Below, in pieces: positions 1 to 5,158 of a DNA stretch of 5,158 nt. The DNA is from Actinomycetota bacterium. GTDB lineage: Bacteria; Actinomycetota; Thermoleophilia; Solirubrobacterales; Solirubrobacteraceae. The stretch spans positions 1-5,158 of the forward strand of contig CAJCIJ010000336.1 in assembly GCA_903970315.1 (NCBI GenBank), given 5' to 3'. A model generated the notes under the pieces. It was given only the letters and a program-made list of their open reading frames with translations. It was not told the origin of the DNA and did not search any database. How positions within the stretch are numbered: the first letter of the stretch is position 1; the number at the start of each line of letters is the position of its first letter. The position numbers and the translations under genes are program-made.

Positions 1-203
1 ACCAGCGCGGCGGCGGCGGCGCAGTGCAGCGCCACCTCAAAGCCACGCCGTGTCTCGGGGTCCAGCCGAGCCGAACGCCAGTCCAGCAGCCAGGGAACCA
101 GGGCTGTGTGCGAAGAGGACGAGACAGGCAGCAGCTCCGTCGGTCCCTGAATGAGGCCGAGGGCGACCGCCTGTAGGACGGGCAGCCGCTCAGTCGAGGG
201 CAT
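1..203 (-). CDS. uppP: Undecaprenyl-diphosphatase UppP (BacA family), N-terminal part, cut by the window edge
   Basis: Integral membrane phosphatase that converts undecaprenyl diphosphate to undecaprenyl phosphate, recycling the lipid carrier used for peptidoglycan and other envelope polysaccharides. Only the first 67 codons are present, reading leftward from an ATG at 203. The translation begins MPSTERLPVLQAVALGLIQG and carries the two N-terminal family signatures: the (E/Q)xxxE motif as Q19-x-x-x-E23, and the PVSSxxH motif as P26-V-S-S-S-S-H32, matching the catalytic Ser and His region of E. coli UppP (S27, H30). The usual Gly before the His (SGH/TGH) is Ser31 here. The start lies inside the end of the DedA gene (14-base overlap, different frame), which suggests one transcript and coupled translation. 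The Shine-Dalgarno match is weak (AGGCGAG, about 10 bases upstream). The identity is secure from the motifs; whether the rest of the gene is intact cannot be seen. Confidence 0.93.
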   Translation of the reverse strand, partial: MPSTERLPVLQAVALGLIQGPTELLPVSSSSHTALVPWLLDWRSARLDPETRRGFEVALHCAAAAAL

Positions 204-882
204 CCACAGCCGGCTCGCCTGCCGACGGCCGCATGCGTCGGCGGCGAACGAGTGCGTAGCCGACGCCACCCAGGATGAGCGCCACAAACACATAGTCGGC
301 GTAGTCGAACCCGTGACGCACCGTCTGCCATTCGCTACCGAGCGCCTTGCCTGCGTAGGCCAGCGCCGCCACCCAAACGGCCGAGCCGATCGCAGTCAGG
401 ATCGTGAACGGCGCCAGGCCCATGCGTGCGATTCCGGCCGGGAGCGAGACGAACGCCCTGACCACCGGCACAAATCGCCCCACGAGAACCGCGGGTGCAC
501 CGTAGCGGCGAAACCACTCGTCTGCGCGGCGTATCTGGGCGGGGCCCATGTGCACGATGTGGCCATGGCGTTCCAGCAGCTCCAGGCGCCCTGCGCGGCC
601 GATTCCATAGGTAACCCAGGAACCCACCAGCGAACCCGCGATGCCTGCGATGAGCACACCGATCATTGTCAGATGGTGATGCGCGCCCGCGCCGCTCTGC
701 GTCGGGTCTGCCACCGCGAAGCCTGCAAACAACATCACGACCTCCGAGGGGATCGGGATGCACGCAGCGCTTACAGCCATGAGTGCGAAGATCGCCGGGA
801 GGCCGCCGTCGCGCACGAGGTGCGCCATCGAGTTGACAAGCCCTTCGGTGATCGACGCGCTGAAGAAGCTCATCGCGAGCAT
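190..882 (-). CDS. DedA-family (SNARE-associated/VTT domain) membrane protein
   Basis: Predicted 230-residue polytopic membrane protein of the DedA family. Members include undecaprenyl-phosphate translocases (UptA type) and proteins needed for membrane homeostasis. Visible family marks are an early amphipathic/hydrophobic stretch with I-P-I-P-S-E47 (about residues 42-47, the conserved acidic position) and the signature G135-R-F-V-P-x-x-R142 followed by LPAG150, with both conserved arginines present. Hydrophobic segments lie near residues 28-58, 72-95, 130-150, 155-180 and 193-213, and an Arg-rich cytoplasmic tail (RRRRMR) follows. The length is normal for the family. I chose the ATG at 882 because a TANNNT box lies 8 bases upstream; the in-frame ATGs at 873 and 828 are alternatives. 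It overlaps uppP by 14 bases, and that pairing supports a role in lipid-carrier recycling. The family call is firm; the substrate is inferred. Confidence 0.92.
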   Translation of the reverse strand: MLAMSFFSASITEGLVNSMAHLVRDGGLPAIFALMAVSAACIPIPSEVVMLFAGFAVADPTQSGAGAHHHLTMIGVLIAGIAGSLVGSWVTYGIGRAGRLELLERHGHIVHMGPAQIRRADEWFRRYGAPAVLVGRFVPVVRAFVSLPAGIARMGLAPFTILTAIGSAVWVAALAYAGKALGSEWQTVRHGFDYADYVFVALILGGVGYALVRRRRMRPSAGEPAVDALD

Positions 883-890
883 GTGGGCAA

Positions 891-896
891 AAGATA
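891..896 (-). promoter_or_regulatory. Candidate -10 box for the DedA-uppP transcript
   Basis: On the minus strand this reads TATCTT (TANNNT pattern), with 8 bases between it and the ATG at 882. That places the expected transcription start at or next to the start codon, so the mRNA may be leaderless; no Shine-Dalgarno sequence is visible. There is no recognisable TTGACA-like -35 at the usual spacing. This is a pattern match only. Confidence 0.35.
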
Positions 897-909
897 TCCG
901 TGCGACCAG

Positions 910-915
910 TAGCGT
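910..915 (+). promoter_or_regulatory. Candidate -10 box for the DUF354 gene
   Basis: TAGCGT fits TANNNT and lies 7 bases before the GTG at 923, again the geometry of a leaderless transcript. Its expected -35 region (about 887-892) overlaps the -10 box of the divergent DedA promoter, so the two promoters would share sequence. No good -35 match is visible. Confidence 0.3.
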
Positions 916-922
916 GCCGAGG

Positions 923-2017
923 GTGCGCGTGTGGATCGACCTCACCAACAGCCCACACGTGCTGGTCATGCGCCCCGTCATCGAGGTGCTGAGAGGCGAC
1001 GGCCATGAGGTGTCCGTAACTGCGCGCGACTTCGCACAGACCCTCGAGCTGCTCGACCGATTCGGCATCGAGCACACGGCGATCGGCCGACACCGCGGCG
1101 AGCACCGCGGCGCCAAGGCGGTGGGCCTGTTTTCGCGAGGAGCCACGCTCATGCGCTGGGCGGTGCGCCACGGGCCGGTGGCTCCGGGGACCGGCCGGCC
1201 AATGATCGCCCGTCGACCGTTCGACCTCGCCCTGGGCCACGGTTCCAACGACATAACGGTCGTCGCCGCAGCGCTACGCATCCCGTGCACCACGATGTTT
1301 GACTACGAGTTTGCTGCGCTTCAGCACCAGATCAACTGTCGCCTGGCCAACGTCGTGGTCGTGCCCGAAGCGATTCCCCCGGAGCGCCTGTTTCGTTACG
1401 GGGCACGCGGGAAGATCGCCGCGTATGAGGGCTTGAAGGAGGAGTACTACCTCGCCGACTTCGAGCCCAACCGGGCAGTGTTGGACGAGCTCTCGCTGAC
1501 GGTCGACCGCCCGATCGTGGTCGTGCGCACGCCACCGGAGCTGGCGCTCTATCACCGGTTTGACAACGACCTCTTCGGCGAGCTGTTGGCGCGTCTCAGC
1601 GGGAGGGCGCTCGCCGGCGCTGTGCAGGTGGTGGTTCTCGCCCGCACTGCCGCCCAGCGCGAACGCATCAGCAGCCTGGATGGACTCCTGGTGCCCGCGC
1701 ACGCGATCGATGCCCAATCATTGGTTGCCCACGCAAGCCTCGTGATCTCGGCCGGCGGGACGATGAACCGCGAGGCCGTGGCGCTCGGAACGCCCGTGCT
1801 GACGACCTTCCAGGGCCGCCTGGGCGCCGTCGATGAGCGACTCATGTCCGAAGGCCGTCTCGGAGCACTGACAGACCTCGGACAACTCGACGGCGTCCTG
1901 GGTCGGCTGCGCTTGCCCGGCCCCGGGCACGGTGTCCCGCCGCCGACCAAGGCATCGCGCACCCGCAGGGATCCGCGGGTGATCGTCGACCTGCTGCTCT
2001 CGGCGCGGCACCGATGA
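923..2017 (+). CDS. DUF354 (PF04007) family protein, putative GT-B-fold glycosyltransferase
   Basis: Predicted 364-residue soluble protein starting MRVWIDLTNSPHVLVMRPVI, the typical opening of DUF354 proteins, followed by the conserved HEVSVTARDFAQTLELLDRF (residues 28-47). The fold expected from family knowledge is GT-B, like UDP-GlcNAc 2-epimerase and MurG-type enzymes. An N-terminal Rossmann half runs to about residue 170 and includes LGHGSND (104-110) and FDYEFAALQHQ (126-136). A C-terminal half carries the likely nucleotide-sugar site S276-A-G-G-T-M-N-R-E284-A and then LGTPVLTTFQGRLGAVD. The role is not experimentally known; transfer or modification of a sugar in envelope polysaccharide synthesis is inferred from the fold and the dehydratase gene downstream. 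The GTG at 923 gives the family N-terminus; the GTG at 914 is the alternative (three residues longer). Extending farther upstream would run across the divergent DedA gene and is not credible. Confidence 0.88.
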   Translation: MRVWIDLTNSPHVLVMRPVIEVLRGDGHEVSVTARDFAQTLELLDRFGIEHTAIGRHRGEHRGAKAVGLFSRGATLMRWAVRHGPVAPGTGRPMIARRPFDLALGHGSNDITVVAAALRIPCTTMFDYEFAALQHQINCRLANVVVVPEAIPPERLFRYGARGKIAAYEGLKEEYYLADFEPNRAVLDELSLTVDRPIVVVRTPPELALYHRFDNDLFGELLARLSGRALAGAVQVVVLARTAAQRERISSLDGLLVPAHAIDAQSLVAHASLVISAGGTMNREAVALGTPVLTTFQGRLGAVDERLMSEGRLGALTDLGQLDGVLGRLRLPGPGHGVPPPTKASRTRRDPRVIVDLLLSARHR

Positions 2018-2024
2018 GCGCGGG

Positions 2025-2030
2025 TACGAT
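2025..2030 (+). promoter_or_regulatory. Candidate -10 box upstream of the lipoprotein gene
   Basis: TACGAT fits TANNNT and begins 8 bases after the DUF354 stop. It would place transcription start near 2037, giving a leader of about 40 bases that contains the strong ribosome binding site. No clear -35 hexamer is seen. The lipoprotein could equally be read from the DUF354 transcript. Confidence 0.25.
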
Positions 2031-2063
2031 GTGCGCCCGACGCGATCACTCTGTGCATCCAAC

Positions 2064-2070
2064 AAAGGAG
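2064..2070 (+). promoter_or_regulatory. Strong Shine-Dalgarno site that fixes a TTG start
   Basis: AAAGGAG is a seven-base match to the anti-Shine-Dalgarno sequence, 5 bases before the TTG at 2076. It is the best ribosome binding site in the window. It decides the lipoprotein start against the GTG at 2031, which would place this site inside coding sequence and push charged residues ahead of the signal peptide. Confidence 0.8.
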
Positions 2071-2075
2071 ATCTC

Positions 2076-2618
2076 TTGCCACGGCCAGCGAGCTCGACAA
2101 CCCGGAGGGCTCAAAATGCAGCGGCCGCGGCCGTAGTGCTGGCAGTGCTACTGGCAGCCTGTGGCGGAAGCTCTGGGTCCACGAGCTCCACGGTCACCTC
2201 CACCGCGGCCCCGGTAGAGACACACCACGGTGGACCCAAGGTGGGACCCGCAGGGGCCGCGTTGGGAACGGCAACACTGAAGGGCGTGGGCACAGTGCTG
2301 GTCGACGCTCAGGGGCACACCCTCTATACGTTTGCTCCCGACAACGCTTCGAAGATCACGTGCCTACACGCCTGCGCAGCTGTCTGGCCGCCAGACGAGT
2401 TGCCGGCGGGCTCAAAGCCGGCGATCTCCGGCGCAGTCAACCCCGCGCTGGTATCGACGGCGTTGGATCCTGAAGGCGGCACCGTCGTGACCTACGCCGG
2501 CTGGCCGCTTTACCGCTACATCGCAGACTCCAGCGCCGGCAGCGCCGCCGGACAGGCGCTCACGCTGAGCGGAGGCACCTGGTACGTGATAACCCCCGCA
2601 GGCAAGCCAGTCCACTGA
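2076..2618 (+). CDS. Secreted-repeat lipoprotein (PF03640 / COG4315, YxFxxD motifs)
   Basis: Predicted 180-residue exported lipoprotein. From the TTG start it has a basic n-region (R3, R10, R11), a hydrophobic core (residues 15-28) and the lipobox L26-A-A-C29, so Cys29 should be lipidated and the mature protein anchored outside the membrane. A Gly/Ser/Thr-rich linker (30-55) follows. Two copies of the PF03640 repeat come next. The first has LVDAQGHTLYTFAPD (Y84-x-F86-x-x-D89), then C96-x-x-x-C100 and W104-P-P. The second has TYAGWPLYRYIAD (Y146-x-Y148-x-x-D151) and ends GGTWYVITPAG (W169). The biochemical function of this family is not established. The CxxxC pair could form a disulfide or bind a metal or redox cofactor, but that is speculation. 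It lies between two polysaccharide genes on the same strand, 58 bases after the first, and may belong to the same unit or have its own promoter. Confidence 0.9.
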   Translation: MPRPASSTTRRAQNAAAAAVVLAVLLAACGGSSGSTSSTVTSTAAPVETHHGGPKVGPAGAALGTATLKGVGTVLVDAQGHTLYTFAPDNASKITCLHACAAVWPPDELPAGSKPAISGAVNPALVSTALDPEGGTVVTYAGWPLYRYIADSSAGSAAGQALTLSGGTWYVITPAGKPVH

Positions 2619-2644
2619 GCGCCGGAGACCGCCAACGACGGCGC
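2619..2644. repeat. Short GC-rich inverted repeat directly after the lipoprotein stop
   Basis: GCGCCG at 2619-2624 is complementary to CGGCGC at 2639-2644, giving a 6-base-pair stem with a 14-base loop that starts immediately after the TGA. There is no T-run after it, so it is not a typical intrinsic terminator. It could be a weak attenuating hairpin or mRNA 3'-end stabiliser, or chance in GC-rich DNA. It ends 4 bases before the candidate -10 box of the next gene. Confidence 0.3.
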
Positions 2645-2648
2645 ACCT

Positions 2649-2654
2649 TACAAT
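2649..2654 (+). promoter_or_regulatory. Candidate -10 box for the nucleotide-sugar dehydratase gene
   Basis: TACAAT differs from the TATAAT consensus at one base and stands out in a GC-rich gap. Four bases separate it from the ATG at 2659 and seven from the second ATG at 2662, so transcription would start at or beside the start codon. There is no Shine-Dalgarno sequence before either ATG, which agrees with a leaderless message. The -35 region is unconvincing. Confidence 0.5.
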
Positions 2655-2658
2655 CCGC

Positions 2659-4692
2659 ATGATGCGCCGACGGTTTCGCTCGGCGGCTCTGCCGCTGCAC
2701 CGGCATTCACTGCCGCAGCTCGCCACGGATGCGCTGCTGCTGGCCGGTGCCTACTACCTGGCATTCCAGCTGCGTGTCGAGAACGGGGTGGGCGCCACCA
2801 ACGTCCGGCACTACGCGCTGCTGCGCGACAGGACCATTCCCTGGGTAGTGGTGGGCGGCCTGCTGGTCCTGCTCGCATCCGGCGCCTACCACCGCAGCTG
2901 GAGCTACTCCTCACAGCGTGACTACTGGGCGATCGCGCGCGGCGTTGCCGCGGTGACGCTGCTGACAGTCGGCGCCATCGCGGTCGTCCGGCCGGTGCAG
3001 CCCGAGGTCAGCGGCCACGTCGTCGCCATCGGCCTTCCCAACAGTGTCATCGCGCTGTTCTTCCTGCTCTCGCTCGTATTTCTGTTGGGCTGGCGGATGA
3101 TCGCGCGAACCCTGCACGAGCGCCGCTTCTTCGGCGGCGTATCCAGCGTGGGAACCAAGCAGCGCAGCGTCCTGATCGTGGGCGCCGGAGATGGCGGCCG
3201 ACTGGTGCTGCGCGAGATCACGCGCAACCGCGAGCTTGGACTCGTGCCCGTGGGCTTCCTCGACGACGATCCCCGCAAGATCGGCCTGCGCATCGACGGC
3301 GTGCGGGTTCGTGGCGACACCGACTCCGACCTCGCTCGCATCCTGGAGGAGGCCGAGCCCGACGAAGTGATCATCGCAATACCGTCGGCGCCGGGCTCCA
3401 CGCGCGCTCGCGTGGTGCGGGAATGCCGTCGGCGCAGCGTCCCGGTCCGCACGCTTCCCACCGTGTTCGAGCTGCTTCAGACTGGCGGCGCCGGAACGAT
3501 CGCCCGCCAGGTGCGCGATGTACGTGTGGAGGACCTGCTCGGCCGCGAGCCCGTGCACCTCGCGCTGGACCGAGTCAGTGCCTACCTCGACGGCGAGATC
3601 GTCCTGGTTACAGGTGCCGGCGGCTCGATCGGCTCTGAGTTGTGCCGCCAGATAGCACGCGTGGGCCCGCGCCGAATCGTGCTCGTGGACCATGCCGAGG
3701 ACAACCTTTTCGCAATCCAGCGCGAGCTTGAGGACGAGCGCCACGTGCGACCGGCAGTGATCAGCGCCGTGCTGGCCGACTGCAAGGCCGAGGAGCGCAT
3801 GCGCGATGTCTTCCTCCAGCACCGTCCCACAGTGGTCTTCCACGCTGCCGCCTACAAGCACGTAGGCCTGATGGAGACAAACCCCGTCGAGGCGGTGCGT
3901 AACAACGCCATGGGTACGCGCGTGGTGGCCACATGTGCGGGCGAGGCCGGTGCCAGCCGATTCGTACTGGTCTCCACCGACAAGGCCGTAGCGCCGGCCA
4001 CGGTCATGGGGGCCTCCAAGTTGCTCGCCGAGCTCGCCCTGGAACTTGCGACCTGGCGCTTCCCGAACACCTCCTACAAGGCGGTGCGTTTCGGCAACGT
4101 CCTCGGCTCCTCCGGGAGCGTGGTGCCCATCTTCACTCGACAGATCGAGCGCGGCGGCCCTCTGACAGTGACCGACGAGCGCATGTCGCGCTACTTCATG
4201 ACCATCCCCGAGGCCGTCCAGCTGATCATTCGGGCTGGCTCGCTGCACCCGCTCGGCGACGGTAGCAACTCGGCGGGTGCCGCCGGGCCGGAGATTCTCG
4301 TCCTCGACATGGGCGAGCCCGTCCGCATCATCGACCTTGCCCGCGCCATGATCGAGTTGTCCGGCCTCGACGCCCGCCAGGACATCGAGATCGAGATAGT
4401 GGGCCGACGTCCCGGCGAGAAGCTCCACGAGGAACTGTTCAACGTGTACGAGCGCCCACAACCGACGCCGGCAGAGAAGATCATGCTCGCCCAGCGCAGT
4501 CCACTGCCACGAGCGACGGTCGAATCGTGGTTCGAGGAGATCGCCCTGCTCGTCGCGACCGGCGACGCCGCCGCTGTCACCAGCCGCGTGTTTGAGTGCG
4601 CCGGCGCCTGTGCCGAGCTCGTCGGCGATCGTTCCGGCCTGCCCCCCACCGCACCCGCGCCGGCCGGCGCGATCCTCTCCGAGACGCCGTGA
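2659..4692 (+). CDS. Membrane-anchored nucleotide-sugar 4,6-dehydratase, CapD/WbpM/FlaA1 type
   Basis: Predicted 677-residue long-form polysaccharide biosynthesis protein. Four membrane segments (about 20-38, 59-77, 91-110, 121-146) precede a CoA-binding-like Rossmann domain with VLIVGAGDGG (171-180). The catalytic short-chain dehydrogenase domain follows, with NAD(P) motif T318-G-A-G-G-S-I-G325, HAAAYKHV (395-402), STDKAV (439-444), M450-G-A-S-K454, RFGNVLGSSGSVVP (477-490) and RRPGEKLHEELF (583-594). Family enzymes remove water from UDP-GlcNAc-type sugars to give 4-keto-6-deoxy intermediates for capsule, O-antigen or glycan synthesis; the exact substrate cannot be read here. D441, K442 and K454 match the catalytic residues of FlaA1/PseB, but the Tyr is Met450, as in WbpM. 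The last 20 or so residues are a Pro/Ala tail. The start could be either of two tandem ATGs (2659, 2662). The stop overlaps the next gene by 4 bases. Confidence 0.95.
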   Translation: MMRRRFRSAALPLHRHSLPQLATDALLLAGAYYLAFQLRVENGVGATNVRHYALLRDRTIPWVVVGGLLVLLASGAYHRSWSYSSQRDYWAIARGVAAVTLLTVGAIAVVRPVQPEVSGHVVAIGLPNSVIALFFLLSLVFLLGWRMIARTLHERRFFGGVSSVGTKQRSVLIVGAGDGGRLVLREITRNRELGLVPVGFLDDDPRKIGLRIDGVRVRGDTDSDLARILEEAEPDEVIIAIPSAPGSTRARVVRECRRRSVPVRTLPTVFELLQTGGAGTIARQVRDVRVEDLLGREPVHLALDRVSAYLDGEIVLVTGAGGSIGSELCRQIARVGPRRIVLVDHAEDNLFAIQRELEDERHVRPAVISAVLADCKAEERMRDVFLQHRPTVVFHAAAYKHVGLMETNPVEAVRNNAMGTRVVATCAGEAGASRFVLVSTDKAVAPATVMGASKLLAELALELATWRFPNTSYKAVRFGNVLGSSGSVVPIFTRQIERGGPLTVTDERMSRYFMTIPEAVQLIIRAGSLHPLGDGSNSAGAAGPEILVLDMGEPVRIIDLARAMIELSGLDARQDIEIEIVGRRPGEKLHEELFNVYERPQPTPAEKIMLAQRSPLPRATVESWFEEIALLVATGDAAAVTSRVFECAGACAELVGDRSGLPPTAPAPAGAILSETP

Positions 4693-5158
4693 GCGCACCC
4701 ACTGTCGCCGTCTCGCTGACCCACTCGTTGACCGAGGTCGGGGCGCTTGTGGCGATGGCCGGTCTCGCGGGAATCGCACTGCTGTCCCTGCTCCTGTTCT
4801 CCCAGGGCCGCGAGATCAAGCGACTGCGCGAATGGGCCGGCCGGGCACCGGAGCGCGCGGAAGAGCTTCAGCAGCGCCGCGCCGGCGCTGCTGGAAGTGG
4901 CATCGTCGTACCCCCGCCGCGCGCGGGTGCCGCGGCCGGCGTTGCGGTGCCCGCAGGTCAGACCCCCGGCGTGCGGCCGATCCCGCGCGCAGTCCCACTG
5001 GTGGTTCGGCCCGCAACCGACGCTGCCGGGTCGGTTGCTGCTACCCCGGCCGCCGTTGCCGGTGGTGACAGCCAATCGGTAGCCACGCCGGGCGTCCCCA
5101 GCGTCGCGCCTGCTCCCGCCGTCGCTGTGGCCGCGGCGGCCGCCGCCGACGGGGCCAC
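4689..5158 (+). CDS. Single-pass membrane protein with Pro/Ala/Val-rich tail, C-terminus beyond the window
   Basis: An open frame from a GTG at 4689 runs to the right edge without a stop (156 codons). The GTG shares GTGA with the dehydratase TGA, a 4-base overlap typical of translational coupling. Residues 1-16 are short and mildly polar. Residues 17-37 form a clear hydrophobic segment (VGALVAMAGLAGIALLSLLL). A charged cytoplasmic- or surface-side helix follows with REIKRLREWAGRAPERAEEL (41-60). From about residue 69 the protein is low-complexity, rich in Pro, Ala and Val, like a linker crossing the cell wall or joining a distal domain. The juxtamembrane segment resembles proteins of Thermoleophilia that I recall ending in a LytR C-terminal domain; that domain would be past the edge, so this is recall, not observation. 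The overlap suggests a role in the same envelope polysaccharide pathway. No function is assigned. Confidence 0.75.
   Translation, partial: MSAPTVAVSLTHSLTEVGALVAMAGLAGIALLSLLLFSQGREIKRLREWAGRAPERAEELQQRRAGAAGSGIVVPPPRAGAAAGVAVPAGQTPGVRPIPRAVPLVVRPATDAAGSVAATPAAVAGGDSQSVATPGVPSVAPAPAVAVAAAAAADGA

Noticed and set aside
6..20. GCG/CGG-repeat run at the left edge as a microsatellite
   Set aside because: It encodes an alanine run in a transmembrane part of UppP and is short; ordinary for GC-rich coding DNA.
151..912. 253-codon plus-strand frame opposite DedA and the uppP start
   Set aside because: The translation is rich in Arg, His and Cys with no domain, while the opposite strand encodes two recognisable membrane proteins.
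758..922. Upstream extension of the DUF354 gene to an ATG at 758
   Set aside because: It would overlap the DedA coding region by 125 bases and add a segment unlike the family, whose proteins begin at the MRVWIDLTNSPH motif.
883..1293. N-terminal extension of DedA up to position 1293
   Set aside because: The added residues are antisense to DUF354, low in hydrophobicity and unlike DedA N-termini.
2031..2075. GTG at 2031 as the lipoprotein start
   Set aside because: It would put the strong AAAGGAG site inside the coding region and lengthen the signal peptide n-region; the TTG at 2076 fits much better.
2104..2136. GGAGGG followed by an ATG at 2116, looking like a second initiation site
   Set aside because: The ATG is out of frame with the lipoprotein and its frame stops after six codons (MQRPRP); probably chance.
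2619..2658. Intrinsic terminator between the lipoprotein and dehydratase genes
   Set aside because: The 6-base-pair inverted repeat has a 14-base loop and no following T-tract, so it is listed only as a repeat.
2911..4779. 622-codon open frame on the minus strand opposite the dehydratase gene
   Set aside because: It is antisense to a gene with clear domain motifs, and its translation is His/Asp/Gly/Ala-rich without recognisable domains. Long antisense frames are expected opposite GC-rich coding DNA.

Overview
This window looks like chromosomal DNA of a high-GC actinobacterium. The base composition is strongly GC-rich, GTG and TTG starts are used, and TANNNT -10 boxes sit directly against start codons. 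The gene content (a DUF354 protein, a PF03640 secreted-repeat lipoprotein, and a membrane protein with an REIKRLREWAGRAPER-type segment) makes me think of Thermoleophilia/Solirubrobacterales. That placement is an impression from sequence style, not a computed result.

Layout. On the minus strand, reading leftward from position 882, a DedA-family membrane protein gene overlaps by 14 bases the start of uppP (undecaprenyl-diphosphatase), which runs off the left edge. A 40-base gap at 883-922 separates this pair from everything else, which lies on the plus strand. The plus-strand genes are a DUF354 GT-B-like putative glycosyltransferase (923-2017), a small lipoprotein with two YxFxxD-type repeats (2076-2618), a large membrane-anchored CapD/WbpM/FlaA1-type nucleotide-sugar 4,6-dehydratase (2659-4692), and a one-pass membrane protein with a Pro/Ala/Val-rich tail. 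The last gene overlaps the dehydratase stop by 4 bases and runs off the right edge.

How the genes fit together. The theme is cell-envelope polysaccharide synthesis. UppP regenerates undecaprenyl phosphate from its diphosphate. DedA-family proteins include the recently identified undecaprenyl-phosphate translocases, so the minus-strand pair could recycle the lipid carrier. The divergent plus-strand genes would make and transfer the sugars that use that carrier. The 40-base divergent region holds two candidate promoters so close together that they may exclude each other.

I see no CRISPR array, insertion sequence, tRNA, rRNA or phage feature, and no clearly new defence or mobile system. The most interesting points are the carrier-recycling/sugar-synthesis arrangement, the shared promoter geometry with likely leaderless starts, the methionine-for-tyrosine change in the dehydratase active site, and the uncharacterised DUF354 and 3'-edge membrane proteins. 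There is no gene-free stretch longer than about 60 bases.
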